This document shows positions 35,897 through 46,068 of a DNA stretch of 64,000 bases, in pieces. The stretch spans positions 1 through 64,000 of the forward strand of contig BPQB01000014.1 in NCBI GenBank assembly GCA_019973155.2, given 5' to 3'. Within the stretch, counting starts at the first letter, position 1. Each line of letters opens with the position of its first letter. This DNA is from Phanerochaete sordida (lineage: Eukaryota; Basidiomycota; Agaricomycetes; Polyporales; Phanerochaetaceae). A program made the translations under genes and the position numbers. A model generated the notes under the pieces. That model saw only the letters and a list, made by a program, of their open reading frames with translations. It did no database searches and was not told the origin of the DNA.

Positions 35897-36413
35897 ATGG
35901 ACCACCTCTCCAGCGCAGATGACAGCACAGATGTCTCATCCAGCGCAACTGGCGACAATCGCGGCGTAGGCTACCTCTGTACCTGCGGGGAGGGGTTCCG
36001 GACGTACGTCACTCCTCCACGCTCTGTGCTCCGCGACGTGCGCACGCCGACCTCACTTGCGACAGCGAGGAGGAGTTCACGGTACACTACCGGCAGCACC
36101 GCATCCGCGTGTGGATCTGCGGCTTCTGCGGGAAGCAGTCCCAGACGTGGGTCGCCTGTCTCCGCGCGCGCGCATGGCGGCACGCTGACTGTGTGCTAGG
36201 GAGGAGGGGAGCTGGGCGCATGTGCGCCAGCACCAGGCGTGGCAGCGCGCGTACGGCGCTGGTGTGCGCGAAGAGCAGCCGCCGACGTGCGTCACCCGCT
36301 CTGCGCTGTGTGGGGCCGTGCTGACCAGCGTGGGTGTCACAGTGACAATTCGCGCGAGAGAGACGGGATGTGGGACATGGATCGTCTACGTGGTGCTCAG
36401 TAGCGCGCCATAA
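35897..36413 (+). CDS. Two-finger C2H2 zinc-finger protein
   Basis: Exons 35897-36003, 36066-36146 and 36200-36413 join to 133 residues. Splicing creates two fingers with correct spacing. Finger 1 is CTCGEGFRTEEEFTVHYRQH (C-x-C-x12-H-x3-H). Finger 2 is CGFCGKQSQTEEGSWAHVRQ closed by His (C-x2-C-x12-H-x3-H). In both, an intron falls at the equivalent place inside the finger, implying internal duplication. The C-terminal 65 residues have no recognisable domain. Probably DNA-binding; the target is unknown. A decayed relative lies at 53.4-53.9 kb. Confidence 0.72.
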
Positions 36414-37299
36414 GCACGGTGCTCGGGTCGGATGGAAGTAGCGAGGGCGAGGTTGCAGATGATGCGGGAACCGGAAGGGAGGCCGAGTATAGCATCAGCG
36501 ACAGGGGATATGTGGCTACCTGCAACGAATATAGACTCTGCACGTACGATCCATGTAGAGAGGGCAAAGAGCTGCGATGAACGGAAGGTCGATAAGGACT
36601 GCACATCGATTCGGCAGGAGTACTTTGTAATAGCCTACGAATGGCGGAGCTCAGCATAGGTCCCAATTGGCAAGGTTGGGTACATCGACGCACCTCGAGC
36701 CCATCACGGAGATCCGCGGACTCCTAAGTTGACGTTGTCTGCATCTCGAGCTCCTGCAAGCAGCCAGGTACGAGATGTCGTACCGTGATTCATCGCCTGT
36801 TCGTCACTGCACCAAAGAGCACGCTGATAAACGTGCATTTCTACATCCAATCATGGGTGTAGTGGAAGAAAGCTTGACTACGGGGACCAAAGAAACGCCT
36901 CTCCAGCACGGCCGACAGCACAGAGCCAGTACTGGACGTTGAACGGACGCGATCCGGGCACACAACGCCAAGGCAGCGCAATTCTGCGGCGCGTGCAAGG
37001 GGCAGACGCAAGCGTGCGGCGCTCGCTCTGCGCGTTGTGGAGGGCGCGCTGGTGGTGAGATGGCAGGGAGGAGCCTGGAGGGCGGGCGACGCGACGCGTT
37101 CGCGGACCGAGGGCGGAGCGGACGCCCGCGTGGTGCAAAAAAGATCCGGCGGCGGATTCTCGGCAGGGCGGATAAGATAAAGTTCAGTGGCGTCATGGAT
37201 GGCGAGTGACGAACGCGATCGGGCCGGGCGATCCTCTCACCTCTGCGTCCGCCTGCAACAGCCATCGCGATAACCACCTCCTTGCTCTTGACCCCGACG
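36414..37299. other. Intergenic upstream of aldose 1-epimerase
   Basis: About 890 bp with no supported gene. The GC-rich last 300 bases probably contain the epimerase promoter. Confidence 0.5.
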
Positions 37300-39794
37300 A
37301 TGACGACCGACCCCCGCTTCACACCCGTGCTCCTCACACTCCCGAGCCTCACGCCCTCGCTCGCCCTCGAGGTCCTCCCGCACGGCGTCACCTTCCACCG
37401 CCTCTACGTCCAGGCAGACGGCAAGGTGCGACCCGCGCGCTGACTCACCCGCCCCGCGCCCGCGCTGACCCGCGCGCCAGACGCACGACATCCTCGTCGG
37501 CCCCGAGGATCCCGCGACGCACCTCCAGCAGAAGTACACAAACAGCCTCGTCGGCCGCTACGCGAACCGCGTGCCCGTCGCGCCCGCCGCGCTCGCCAAG
37601 GGCCCCGCGCAGGGCGCCCTCGCGCCGCGCCCGAACGAGAAGCCCACCGTCTCGCTGCACGGCGGCGTCCAGGGCTTCGACGCGCACGTCTGGGAGCCGC
37701 TGCTCGACCCCTCCGAAGCCCAGCTCTTCACGCCCGCCGAGCGCGCGACGATCCAGGCCGACTTCCCCGGGCAGGCCGGCGTCGTCTTCGCGCGCACGAG
37801 CGACGACGGCGAGGAGGGCTACCCGGGCCGCCTCCGCGTCGAGGTCTTCGTCGGGCTCGCGGGCCCGCGCGGCAAGGCGATCGACGAGGCGACGGGCGAG
37901 TACTGCCTCGGCAGCCTCGTCGTCGTCTATCGCGCGAAGCTCGAGGACGCGGACAAGGTCACGCCCATCAACCTCACGCAGGTGCGCATACAGTCTGTCT
38001 ATGCCGAGCGTTGGCTGACTGCGCGGCAGCACTGGGGCTTCAACCTCGACGCGTCGCTCCAGGACGGCTCTGCGCCGTCTGTGCATGGACACAAGCTGAA
38101 AATTAAGGTGCGTCGGCCGACATGTCATGTGCCCTTCTCTCTCGTCGTCCTCCCTGTCTTCGCCTATCGCGAACATTTCCTTCCTGCGCCGCGTCACGCG
38201 CCCGCGAACGAAGCACGTCCGCCCGCATATATGCGCCCTGGGCATCGCCGGCGCGGCGCCCCGACCCACGCGCGTGTAGCACGCTTTGGCCCCTGCGGCA
38301 CCCGCATGCGCGGCACCGGTCTTGCAGCGCCCTGCGCCTTTCTCCCTCGCCCTCCTCTCCCTCGCCCTCCTCTGATACGCCCGCCTCCCACATCACTCTC
38401 TGTCCGCCAAGTCCCCTTGCTGACACGCCCCATCGCCCCCGCAGGCAAAACACACCATCGAGCTCGACCCCGCGACCGCGCTCAGCACGGGCCGCCTCGC
38501 GCCCGTCGCGGGCACGCACCACGACCACGCCGCGAAGGCTGCGGGCACCATCGGCGAGCAATTCGAGCAGGGCTACGGTGCGTGCAAGTTTCGTTCGCGT
38601 GTGTTGAGGGGTTTTGTGGGCGGAGGGCGTTGAGGATGGAGAGTGTGGTCTGGCGGCTGGGGAAACACCTGGAGATGAGATGTTCTGTGTGCGCAGACGG
38701 GTGGAGGGGCGCATGCGTGGTGGTCGGGCGTGTTTCACGTGCAGTGGGCGGGTCTCTTGCTCGCGTCGCGATGGCGGCGCGCGCCGCAAGCGAGTCTCCC
38801 GTTCGTGTTGTCCGGTGTAGCCCCGACGACGCGTCTCGCGACGCCTCCGCGTCCCCGCGCGCCCGCTTTGCCCACCATACAGCGTCCTCGGTCTCACTAA
38901 ATACACTCCGTCCCCAGACCGTCATCGTACTAACCACATCCCACACAGACGAGTTCTACGTCTTCGACCGCCCCGCGCACCCCGTCGCGACGCGGCTGCC
39001 CGCGGAGGCCGGTGCGTCTCCCACATGCTCTTTCTCCCGCCCGGAGACGCTGACCAAGGTGCGCACGCAGAGGACGCGAACGTCCTGAACGACGTCCTTT
39101 CCCAGTCCCCCGCCCGCGCCGCCGCAGACCCGCTCGTGCTCCTCGCGAGCGACAAGAGTGGGCTCAAGGTCGTGTTCGAGTCGAACCGTGCGTCCTCCGT
39201 CCTCCGCCTTTCGCCTTCCGTCCTCTGCCGCCGGCGGGAGGCTGTGCGGAAAGAGTGGTGCTGATGTTTGGTGCGGATGCAGAATCCGGCGTGCAGTTCT
39301 ACACGAACAACCTGACGAGCCCGGCCAAGAACGCGCGGAAGCGCATCCACGGCGGGAGCGGCGAGTTCGGGAAGGATGGGTATGATGTCGGATGTGAGTT
39401 TCTGCTGTCCTCGTCCGCCGTCTTTCTTTCGTGTCTCTGCGCAGCCGGCCGCGCTGCCCACTTCGCGCTAAGTTCCTACGTGCGCGCGCGCCATGGCGGC
39501 TCGGCAGCGCACGCAATTGCATCTACGGCGCGCAGGCTCTGCCTTCGGGTCCGTCCCGCGGCCTGCTGCCTATCCCCTTCCGCATCATCCACGCCTCCGC
39601 ACACCCGCTGACGCCTGCCCACAGCCGCGGCGTTCCTCGAGTTCCACGAGCCGCTCGCGGCGTTCCTCGCGGAGAACGCGGGCACGCGCGGCGCGAGCGG
39701 CGACGACACGCTGCTCGCGCCCGGCGAGCTGTACAACAACTTCGTGCGCGCGGACGTGTGGTACCGCGCGCCCGAGGGCGGGGCTGCGGAGTAG
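37300..39794 (+). CDS. Aldose 1-epimerase (galactose mutarotase family)
   Basis: Eight exons (37300-37425, 37481-37981, 38030-38107, 38445-38577, 38949-39011, 39071-39187, 39283-39393, 39625-39794) give 432 residues. The mutarotase fold is shown by NSLVGRYANRV, VSLHGGVQGFDAHVWEP with the sugar-binding His, HWGFNLDASL and SGVQFYTNNL. The enzyme interconverts alpha and beta anomers of aldohexoses in the cytosol; no signal peptide is seen. The catalytic Glu region is only loosely recognisable as FLEFHEP. Three introns are long (337, 371 and 231 nt) while the rest are 48-95 nt. Broken copies occur near 54.0 and 60.5-61.0 kb. Confidence 0.9.
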
Positions 39795-40641
39795 GGTGTG
39801 GCCGCAAGAAGACGAAATCTATGGGACGATGTATTGGTATCGGGCTGCTTGGATATATCTGGATTTAGCGCTGTGTGTGCGGGGAGCTTGTGTGCGGTAA
39901 GGTGGCTAGCAGAAAAGGTATTCCTCGTCGTACTAGGTTGAACTGCGGGAGTAAAGGTGCAAAAAGGACACGGCCTTGCTTGCATAAATACACAGCTACA
40001 GCAAGAACATGTATAGACGTCGCTACCGGAACACAAAAAGCCGTGGCTGTTCGCAGAGGCTCTGCGAGAGGTCCTTGAAAGCGAAGCAGTACACTGAGCA
40101 GCGATGTGCGCTCGAGTCACCAAAGGCGTGCACGCACCCTCAGCTGGGTGATGAACAGGTCCAGCACAAACCGCGTGAGGACTAGTGAGGACGGCGGCGG
40201 TCGCGCGCACCTGCGTGCACATCGACGGAGAGCGAGACGGCTATGTCTGCGCCTGCGGCGGCGAAGATGGAGGCCTGCGTCTGCGTCACAATGCTCCGCT
40301 TCTTCAAACTTCTGCGTACACGCTCGCTGTGGCATATACACACACTCTATGAATGATTTCCTGCGCTGGCGCGCGGCAGGTCCTTGCGCACTGCATGTAC
40401 TAGTTTTGGACACGATATGTGACTGCTCTCTTGCTTGCGCTATCTCAAGAAACACTCATGCTATATACTTTGAGACAGAGAAAGCTCAAGTGGCAACATC
40501 ACAAATAAAGACAAGCTGTGAAATGCAGGACCTAGATCTGCGTATGGGGAAACCATGAGTGTAAGCCCACAGGTGGACAAGGTTGGTATCAGCGCAATTG
40601 AATTTTCTCTCTGTCCCTACAGCTGCCGTCCTCTTTGTACA
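39795..40641. other. Intergenic, with a possible zinc-finger scrap
   Basis: No intact gene. On the plus strand near 40238-40275, DGYVCACGGEDG resembles the first finger of the C2H2 gene at 35.9 kb, so a decayed copy may lie just downstream of the epimerase. Confidence 0.4.
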
Positions 40642-42300
40642 TCACTGGTCGAACACCTGCCCGAGTCTGAAACAAATCCCGCCCCGTAGAACCTCGGCGA
40701 TGGTGTTCGGATCGGCATCGAGTGATCCCTCCCGAGTGTATTGTGTTACATCGACGATGCCGGGAATGGGGCTAGACAGTTCTATCATCTCGTCGAGCTC
40801 CTGGAGGTGGCGTCGTGCGCCTCGATCGTTTCCGATTTGCACAAACTGGATGCCAATGGAGTCGCGAATCATACGGAGCCTGACCATTTCACGCGCAGAC
40901 TCTTTAATGACTTGTCCTGGACTGTCAGCTAGGGGGCTGTTTGAGTGACTACGGCACAATTAATAAGGAATGTATGCAGCTGACTTGGATAACCGTGTAT
41001 GATAACCACAATGTGTAGCTTCTTCAGCGATTTCTTTCCTTTCCATAAGGTTCTACGACTACTGTCGCGATGTTTCCAGTGCTTGTATTCGTCCAAGTAT
41101 TGCCGAAGAACGTCGGTGAGTTTTGCGGCGACTGGTCTACCACGCCGGGTAGTTTTATTACGGAAAAAAGCATGCACAGCTTCGGGTGTCTGTAGAAGAT
41201 GTCCTATCGAACATATATCTCATGACAGCTATGAATATAGTTACCCGAAGCCTGCGGGCCACTTTAACGTTGTTCAGAAGATGTATGTCGATGGCGTCAT
41301 CACTGTGCTGAGCGACTAGAGCGGCGAGATTAGCGAGCGCACCCTTGGCCTAGCAAGGAGAGTTTAGCCTAGCAACACCTCGACCACAACTACGATTGAA
41401 GAGTGCACCTCTTTCCATCGCGTCACTCTCTCGCTACCATTATTCTTTGACCTTTCGCTGTAGCACTTGGACACGGAAGTTGAGTCCTCAAAGAGAACGA
41501 CCGTCTTGAACTCCTTGATCTTCGATGTCCAGGGTTCTGGAGGACGTAATGATCGGGAGATTATTCGTGCAGCTTCACTCTTAGCTATCTCTATCGTATG
41601 TCCTTGCGCGCGCCCCCATTCCATGCCGTTAACTACATGTACTCAGCAAGTGAGAAGTATGATGGATGCGAACAGTCTCAGTACTGACTATAGCCGATTG
41701 CCAACCAAAAGGGGCTATCTCTGGTCCCCGTGCTCTTGCAGTCCCAACGCATGGACCAAACATCGATGTCGCTGCGTTCCCTGAGCGTTCGCTTGCACTC
41801 ATCGCGCCAGGTTGAACTGTCATCTTCCTCTAGCACCGCCATACCCTTGTGAGCTTCGTAGGCCGACACCGCTGGATCGCTCACCTTCCAGACGCGCGCT
41901 GCGATCCTCTGTCGAGGGAATGGCGGTAGGGTCATGCCCCCCACTGCCATTGCCGAGTCCAGGATCAGTGTGGCTTATAATCTGACACCGGCGGACAGAC
42001 ACTTACAGGAATTGCATGAAATCCGCTTGGCTCTTGTCTAACTGTTGCTGGATGCGCCAGTCAAGGGATACCATCTCGGTGAAGATGAGTACTGGGGATG
42101 CCCTGCTCAAGCTTCGGCGGCTGAGTGCTATATATCTGAAGATGCTGTACAGCCACGAACTCTCTCACGCTATGGCATATCCTTACCAGCGTGTAAAGGA
42201 ATGTCCATTCCTTCTGCAGATGCACCGCCGTTCACTTCACTGAGATTACTAGGATATTCGCCAAATTGTTCATTCCTCCCTCCTAGGATCAGCATGACGT
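40642..42300 (-). CDS. von Willebrand factor A domain protein (5' end uncertain)
   Basis: Exons I can phase are 41409-about 41600, 41245-41349, 40994-41189 and 40642-40928. They encode EFKTVVLFEDSTSV, KGALANLAALVAQHSDDAID, HLLNNVKVARRLR, GRPVAAKLTDVLRQYLDEY, KLHIVVIIHADSPGQVI and IGIQFVQIGNDRGA. This is the order of the vWA fold found in many agaricomycete cytosolic vWA proteins. The metal-binding DxSxS motif is ExSxS here. Upstream, 42003-42140 encodes SPVLIFTEMVSLDWRIQQQL, DKSQADFMQFL, and 41880-41975 a Gly/Pro/Thr linker. The start is somewhere near 42.2-42.3 kb; I could not phase it. Likely a protein-binding scaffold; role unknown. Confidence 0.7.
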
Positions 42301-42881
42301 GTACGCAAATGGCGTTGCATGTTTGCCTCTGTGTTAAACCTCCAGGTGCATCCCGGAAATGGTGCAGCCAGTCGCTGCGAACTTGGTTAGAACGAGATGT
42401 GCAATGGAGCGACCCACACGTACCGGTATGGGCGTTTATGTGAATATGGAGCGATGGAGCCCTGGCAGTAAATTCTGCAAGGCTTCGTGTAGGAGGATGT
42501 GAAGTGTAGACGCACCCTGCGAAGCGTTTTCCGCAAACGCCACAAAGCCCAGACCTCCACTCTGACTGCCAATTGGCGATTGCATCCGCTAAGTGGGACA
42601 TAGGATATCGGCTCTATAGGGGAAAGGGTTATCGTCTCTGTTGGGAGTGCGCTCTGGCGGGCTGAGCTTGTGCTCAGCGAGAATACCCACCTGTGCAAGG
42701 TTCTGTCATGATCAGCCCGGCTGTGCTGCTGGGTTCACTGCCGCCTTAATGAGATCTCCTTCAGCTGTCAAACGACGGGTATAGTATAGTACATAGGATC
42801 ATTTGGTCTTTGACTTCAGTGGATCTGGATTAAAAAAATGAACGTAGACCGTGCAGCTCGACAAGAGAGAGAAAAACATTA
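42301..42881. other. Intergenic, no supported feature
   Basis: About 580 bp between the uncertain 5' end of the vWA gene and the tRNA-Arg. Possible 5' exons of the vWA gene could extend here, but none is convincing. Confidence 0.35.
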
Positions 42882-42953
42882 TGACCACCGCAGGGGTCGA
42901 ACCTGCAATCTCCTGATTCGTAGTCAGACGCGATGCCATTTCGCCAGGCGGCC
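42882..42953 (-). tRNA. tRNA-Arg(ACG), copy 3
   Basis: Minus-strand gene identical in its body to the copies at 25.3 and 32.2 kb. A TTTTT terminator lies within 10 bases downstream. It is also preceded by AAC directly before GGCCGCC, as is copy 2. Confidence 0.96.
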
Positions 42954-43177
42954 GTTACTTTGTTGCCGCTGCACGCGTATCTATCAGGATTCTAATTTCC
43001 ACCCTCGGCGCTGCTGCCACCACTCTCCGCCCCGACCACCGTCCTTCCAGCGGGCTGCCGAGCACCGTCCAGACGATCCATATACGCACGCAGAGACGAC
43101 ACACTGAACGTCCAGAAATGCTGCTCGCAGGCGTCGCAGATCCGCACGCTGCTTCAAGTGAGGCCGCCGGGAGCGCA

Positions 43178-43280
43178 CCTAGACACAACAGGCGAAACCC
43201 CTGTCCAGTCGAGGAACGAGAATCGACTGGACATCATGTCCACACATCCGCCGGTGTGCTGTCCAGTCGCGCTGATTCGC
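43178..43280 (+). repeat. Left terminal inverted repeat
   Basis: Outer arm of the element at 43178-44700; includes CCTGTCCAGTCGAGGAACGA and a 15-bp near-palindrome. Confidence 0.7.
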
Positions 43281-43589
43281 GCAATCTGATTGGATTGGGC
43301 CCTACACAGCATCATTTCCAAAAGTGGTGCGTCGCGCCGCCCCGATGCCCGAGCATTGCCACCAAATCCGGCCTGCGGCCGGTAGACGGCCCCGCCTGCG
43401 AACGAGAACGGACATATCAGCTATCCGTATAAAATCATATTTTGTCTTCGACCGCGAAACGGAATTCATGAGCAGCTATAACCGTTAGAAGTGCCCAAGT
43501 CACCGTGCAAAAATAATCGCCGACACAGACCCTTGTCGTAGGGCTTATGCTCGTGTAGTACGCGCGGGACCTACCGCTCGCCACGCGCC

Positions 43590-44220
43590 CCCGCATAGCA
43601 TCGGCATCAGCTTCGTCGCGGTCGTGTTGACCACGAACTGGACGGGCAACGTCGGCTTCCACATGCTCACGACGCCTACAGGAGCCGCGCGTCGCACGCG
43701 TGGACACGCTCAACCACCAATCGCCCGCGGCGCAGAACAGGCAGTGTCGCGTCTTTTCGGACTGCTCATCAACCTTCTCGGGAGCGCGAAGCTGGTACAG
43801 CTGTTTGGTAACGCAACGAACGAGCTGCTCTGGCTCACGCTGTTCAATCTACAAGGTGCGGTACGCTGAGGCTCCCACGCTAACGGCTATGTTGATTGGC
43901 AGCTGAAGGCGAGCATCCAAGACGCGTCGCGCATCGACTTTAACCTCGCGCTCACGTCGTTCGAGACGCACATCGCGAGCACGCTGCGCTTCATCGACCC
44001 CGTCGCCGAGAGCGGCGCATGCCTGGTTTGCGTCTTGTCCGTCTCGGAGACGTCGTGCGCGGGTCCGTCCCCAAGGAGCCCCCACCACACCACGACGAGG
44101 CCCATCGCGGGAATGCGAAATATTCGGTTTGTATGCTGACGTCGAGGCGAGCGCGGGCACAGCACGAAGCGTGGACCTCGTCCTCGCCTTGTCCTCGTCT
44201 TGGCCCCTGTTGCCGGCGCG
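43590..44220 (+). pseudogene. Unidentified coding fragment inside the TIR element
   Basis: Plus-strand frames read FGLLINLLGSAKLVQLFGNA, TNELLWLTLFNLQ and, after an apparent intron ending in TTGGCAG, IQDASRIDFNLALTSFETHI, ASTLRFIDPVAESG. The biased composition and apparent splice junction suggest a captured gene piece. I do not recognise the family. No complete frame with a start and stop can be assembled. Confidence 0.4.
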
Positions 44221-44607
44221 CACGGCGCATCTCTCTATTTGCTTGAAGGCCTACCCCACTCCGTCCACACGCATAAGACTAAGCGTCGAATGGTATTTGA
44301 TCTTAGGTCTGCTCCGGCTGATTAACTTGAAAGGCAGAATAAACATGATTTTACGGCGTATTTCGCGTTATCTCTGCTATTGATTCGATAACTTGAATCC
44401 CCCCGCCTTGTCATGTATTGCTAGCATATCGTCTCACCCGGCCACACCGCCAATATCGGCCGGTGGTTCCCGGAGAGTCCGGCGTCGAGTGGGCCACTCG
44501 TGGTGTTTCGTTCCCACGCCCGCCGACGCAAGTTCGTCATACTTGAGCTGGTCCAATAAGAAGCCAGCCTGAGCCATTTTGGCTGGACAAGCGCCTGCGT
44601 AGGCGAC

Positions 44608-44700
44608 TGGACAGCACACGCGCGGACGTATGGACATGATGTCCAGTCAGTTTTCGTTTCTCGACTGGACAGGGGTCTCGCCCGTTGTGTAGAACGCGTC
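44608..44700 (-). repeat. Right terminal inverted repeat
   Basis: Reverse-complement partner of 43178-43280; includes CTCGACTGGACAGGGGTCTC and the near-palindrome TGGACATGATGTCCA. Confidence 0.7.
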
Positions 44701-45225
44701 CTCCCTGGTACATGTGAGGTCAGCGCGCCCAGCGCGCAGAGCGGAGAGGGGCGACGCACGTCTGGAGGCCCTTCCTGCAGCAGCAGACGTGGCCGATGCC
44801 GGCACGGCAACCGGCGCTGCCACGAGCTGGGTTGTATGCCAGCACTGTGCTGTCGGCTGCGCTTGGGAGGCGGCTTATAAGTCACGCTTCCCCAGGCCTG
44901 GCTAGAGGTTCGACCTGTGCTTTCAATCTGGTGCTCTGTGGTGCGGCGACAAACGAGTTATTATTCAGGACATATTATCTCGCAGCTCGGCGCAGCTAGG
45001 GAGCTTGTGGGAGGCTCGAGGGCTGCTACGGATTTCAAGGCGGCGCCCGTCCTCGCTGTGGAGTCGCGCGTGTATCAAGGTTCGCCGGTGAGTACAATTC
45101 CATCGACGAGGTGCCGAACCCAACGTTCGCGATCTGCACACACGCAGGCATGGTATATCTGATTTTTGTAGCGTGTAGGTCTTTCCGGGCCGTTACAGTA
45201 TGGTGACTACCCGCGGTGGACAGTA
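44701..45225. other. Intergenic, no supported feature
   Basis: About 520 bp between two mobile elements. No gene or repeat is evident. Confidence 0.4.
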
Positions 45226-45350
45226 GGGATTTTCGCGTTGGGCGTTCGCGTTGACTTGCGTTCACCAGCCAACGCTAGCGTTGGCTCGCGTTCTGCTAGC
45301 AGACGCTAAGTAACGCTAGGTGACGCTAGGTGACGCTAGCGTACGCGAGT
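45226..45350. repeat. 10-bp-period repeat array, left flank of the MULE
   Basis: The first half reads GCGTTGACTTGCGTT and GCGTTGGCTCGCGTT, the reverse complement of the repeat at 52.25 kb. The second half runs in the opposite sense as AACGCTAGG/GACGCTAGG units spaced exactly 10 bp. It probably forms the left subterminal region of the transposon. Confidence 0.65.
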
Positions 45351-46068
45351 TTAAATGGGCGCGCACTTCATTTTTGCGTTCTGGTGGCCCTTGCATGTTT
45401 CAGAGTTTACAGCATCGTGACCCTCATCGCTGCAGTCTTGCACGAGGTTCTCTGTTCGATGGAGTGTTACCCGTGAGGAATGTGACGATTGTAGTGGCAT
45501 GAGAGATAGCTTGGTCTTCGGATGCGACCCAGCAAGGGGTCGAACGAGCAAATATCGAGCAGCAGGATGCCGCGACGCACCTTGCCGACCAAAAAGGCAA
45601 GTGTCACAGTGGGCGCCCACGCTCCCGCGATGCATGCGCTTTCAACGTTCGCGTTAACGTTCATATACATATTCAATGCTCTTCCCCGCTTCTTACTCAA
45701 TGTGCTCGCACGACCACCAGCAAAATCCAGACGGCTGGATGAGGTGCTCGGTGTGCTATGGTGCGTGTCTGTCCGGTCTTCTCGTTCGGTTGCGTTCTGC
45801 TGCCCGCTCTGGGCGTGCCACTGTCTTCGTCGCGGTGGCGCATGCTCCTGTTCCATGACTATATGCGCGCATATAGCTACATTCCGTGCGTTCTGGATGC
45901 AGAGGCAGCTCTATACGCTGAACCCTCGATGCGGCGCACGAGTGGTGAGTCCCAGGCCGATCTACGATTTACTTCCGCGAATTGATGCGCTGCTTAGGTC
46001 ACCCAGGCGGCTGCCCGCCCTCCGAGCCTTTTTTTCACCCGCCCTCTCTCTCGAAAAAGGCTCCTTCG

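Larger units (their letters stand above)
43178..44700. mobile_element. 1.5-kb terminal-inverted-repeat DNA element
   Basis: The sequence from 43178 to 43280 reappears as its reverse complement at 44608-44700. Both ends read inward as CTA(G)ACACAAC-GGCG, ACCCCTGTCCAGTCGAG-AAC, CGACTGGACATCATGTCCA and GTGTGCTGTCCAGTCG, with scattered substitutions (roughly 80% identity by eye). Each end also contains its own hairpin, TGTCCAGTCGA against TCGACTGGACA, and a near-palindrome, TGGACATCATGTCCA. The interior has no transposase that I recognise, so it is a non-autonomous element. Confidence 0.7.
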
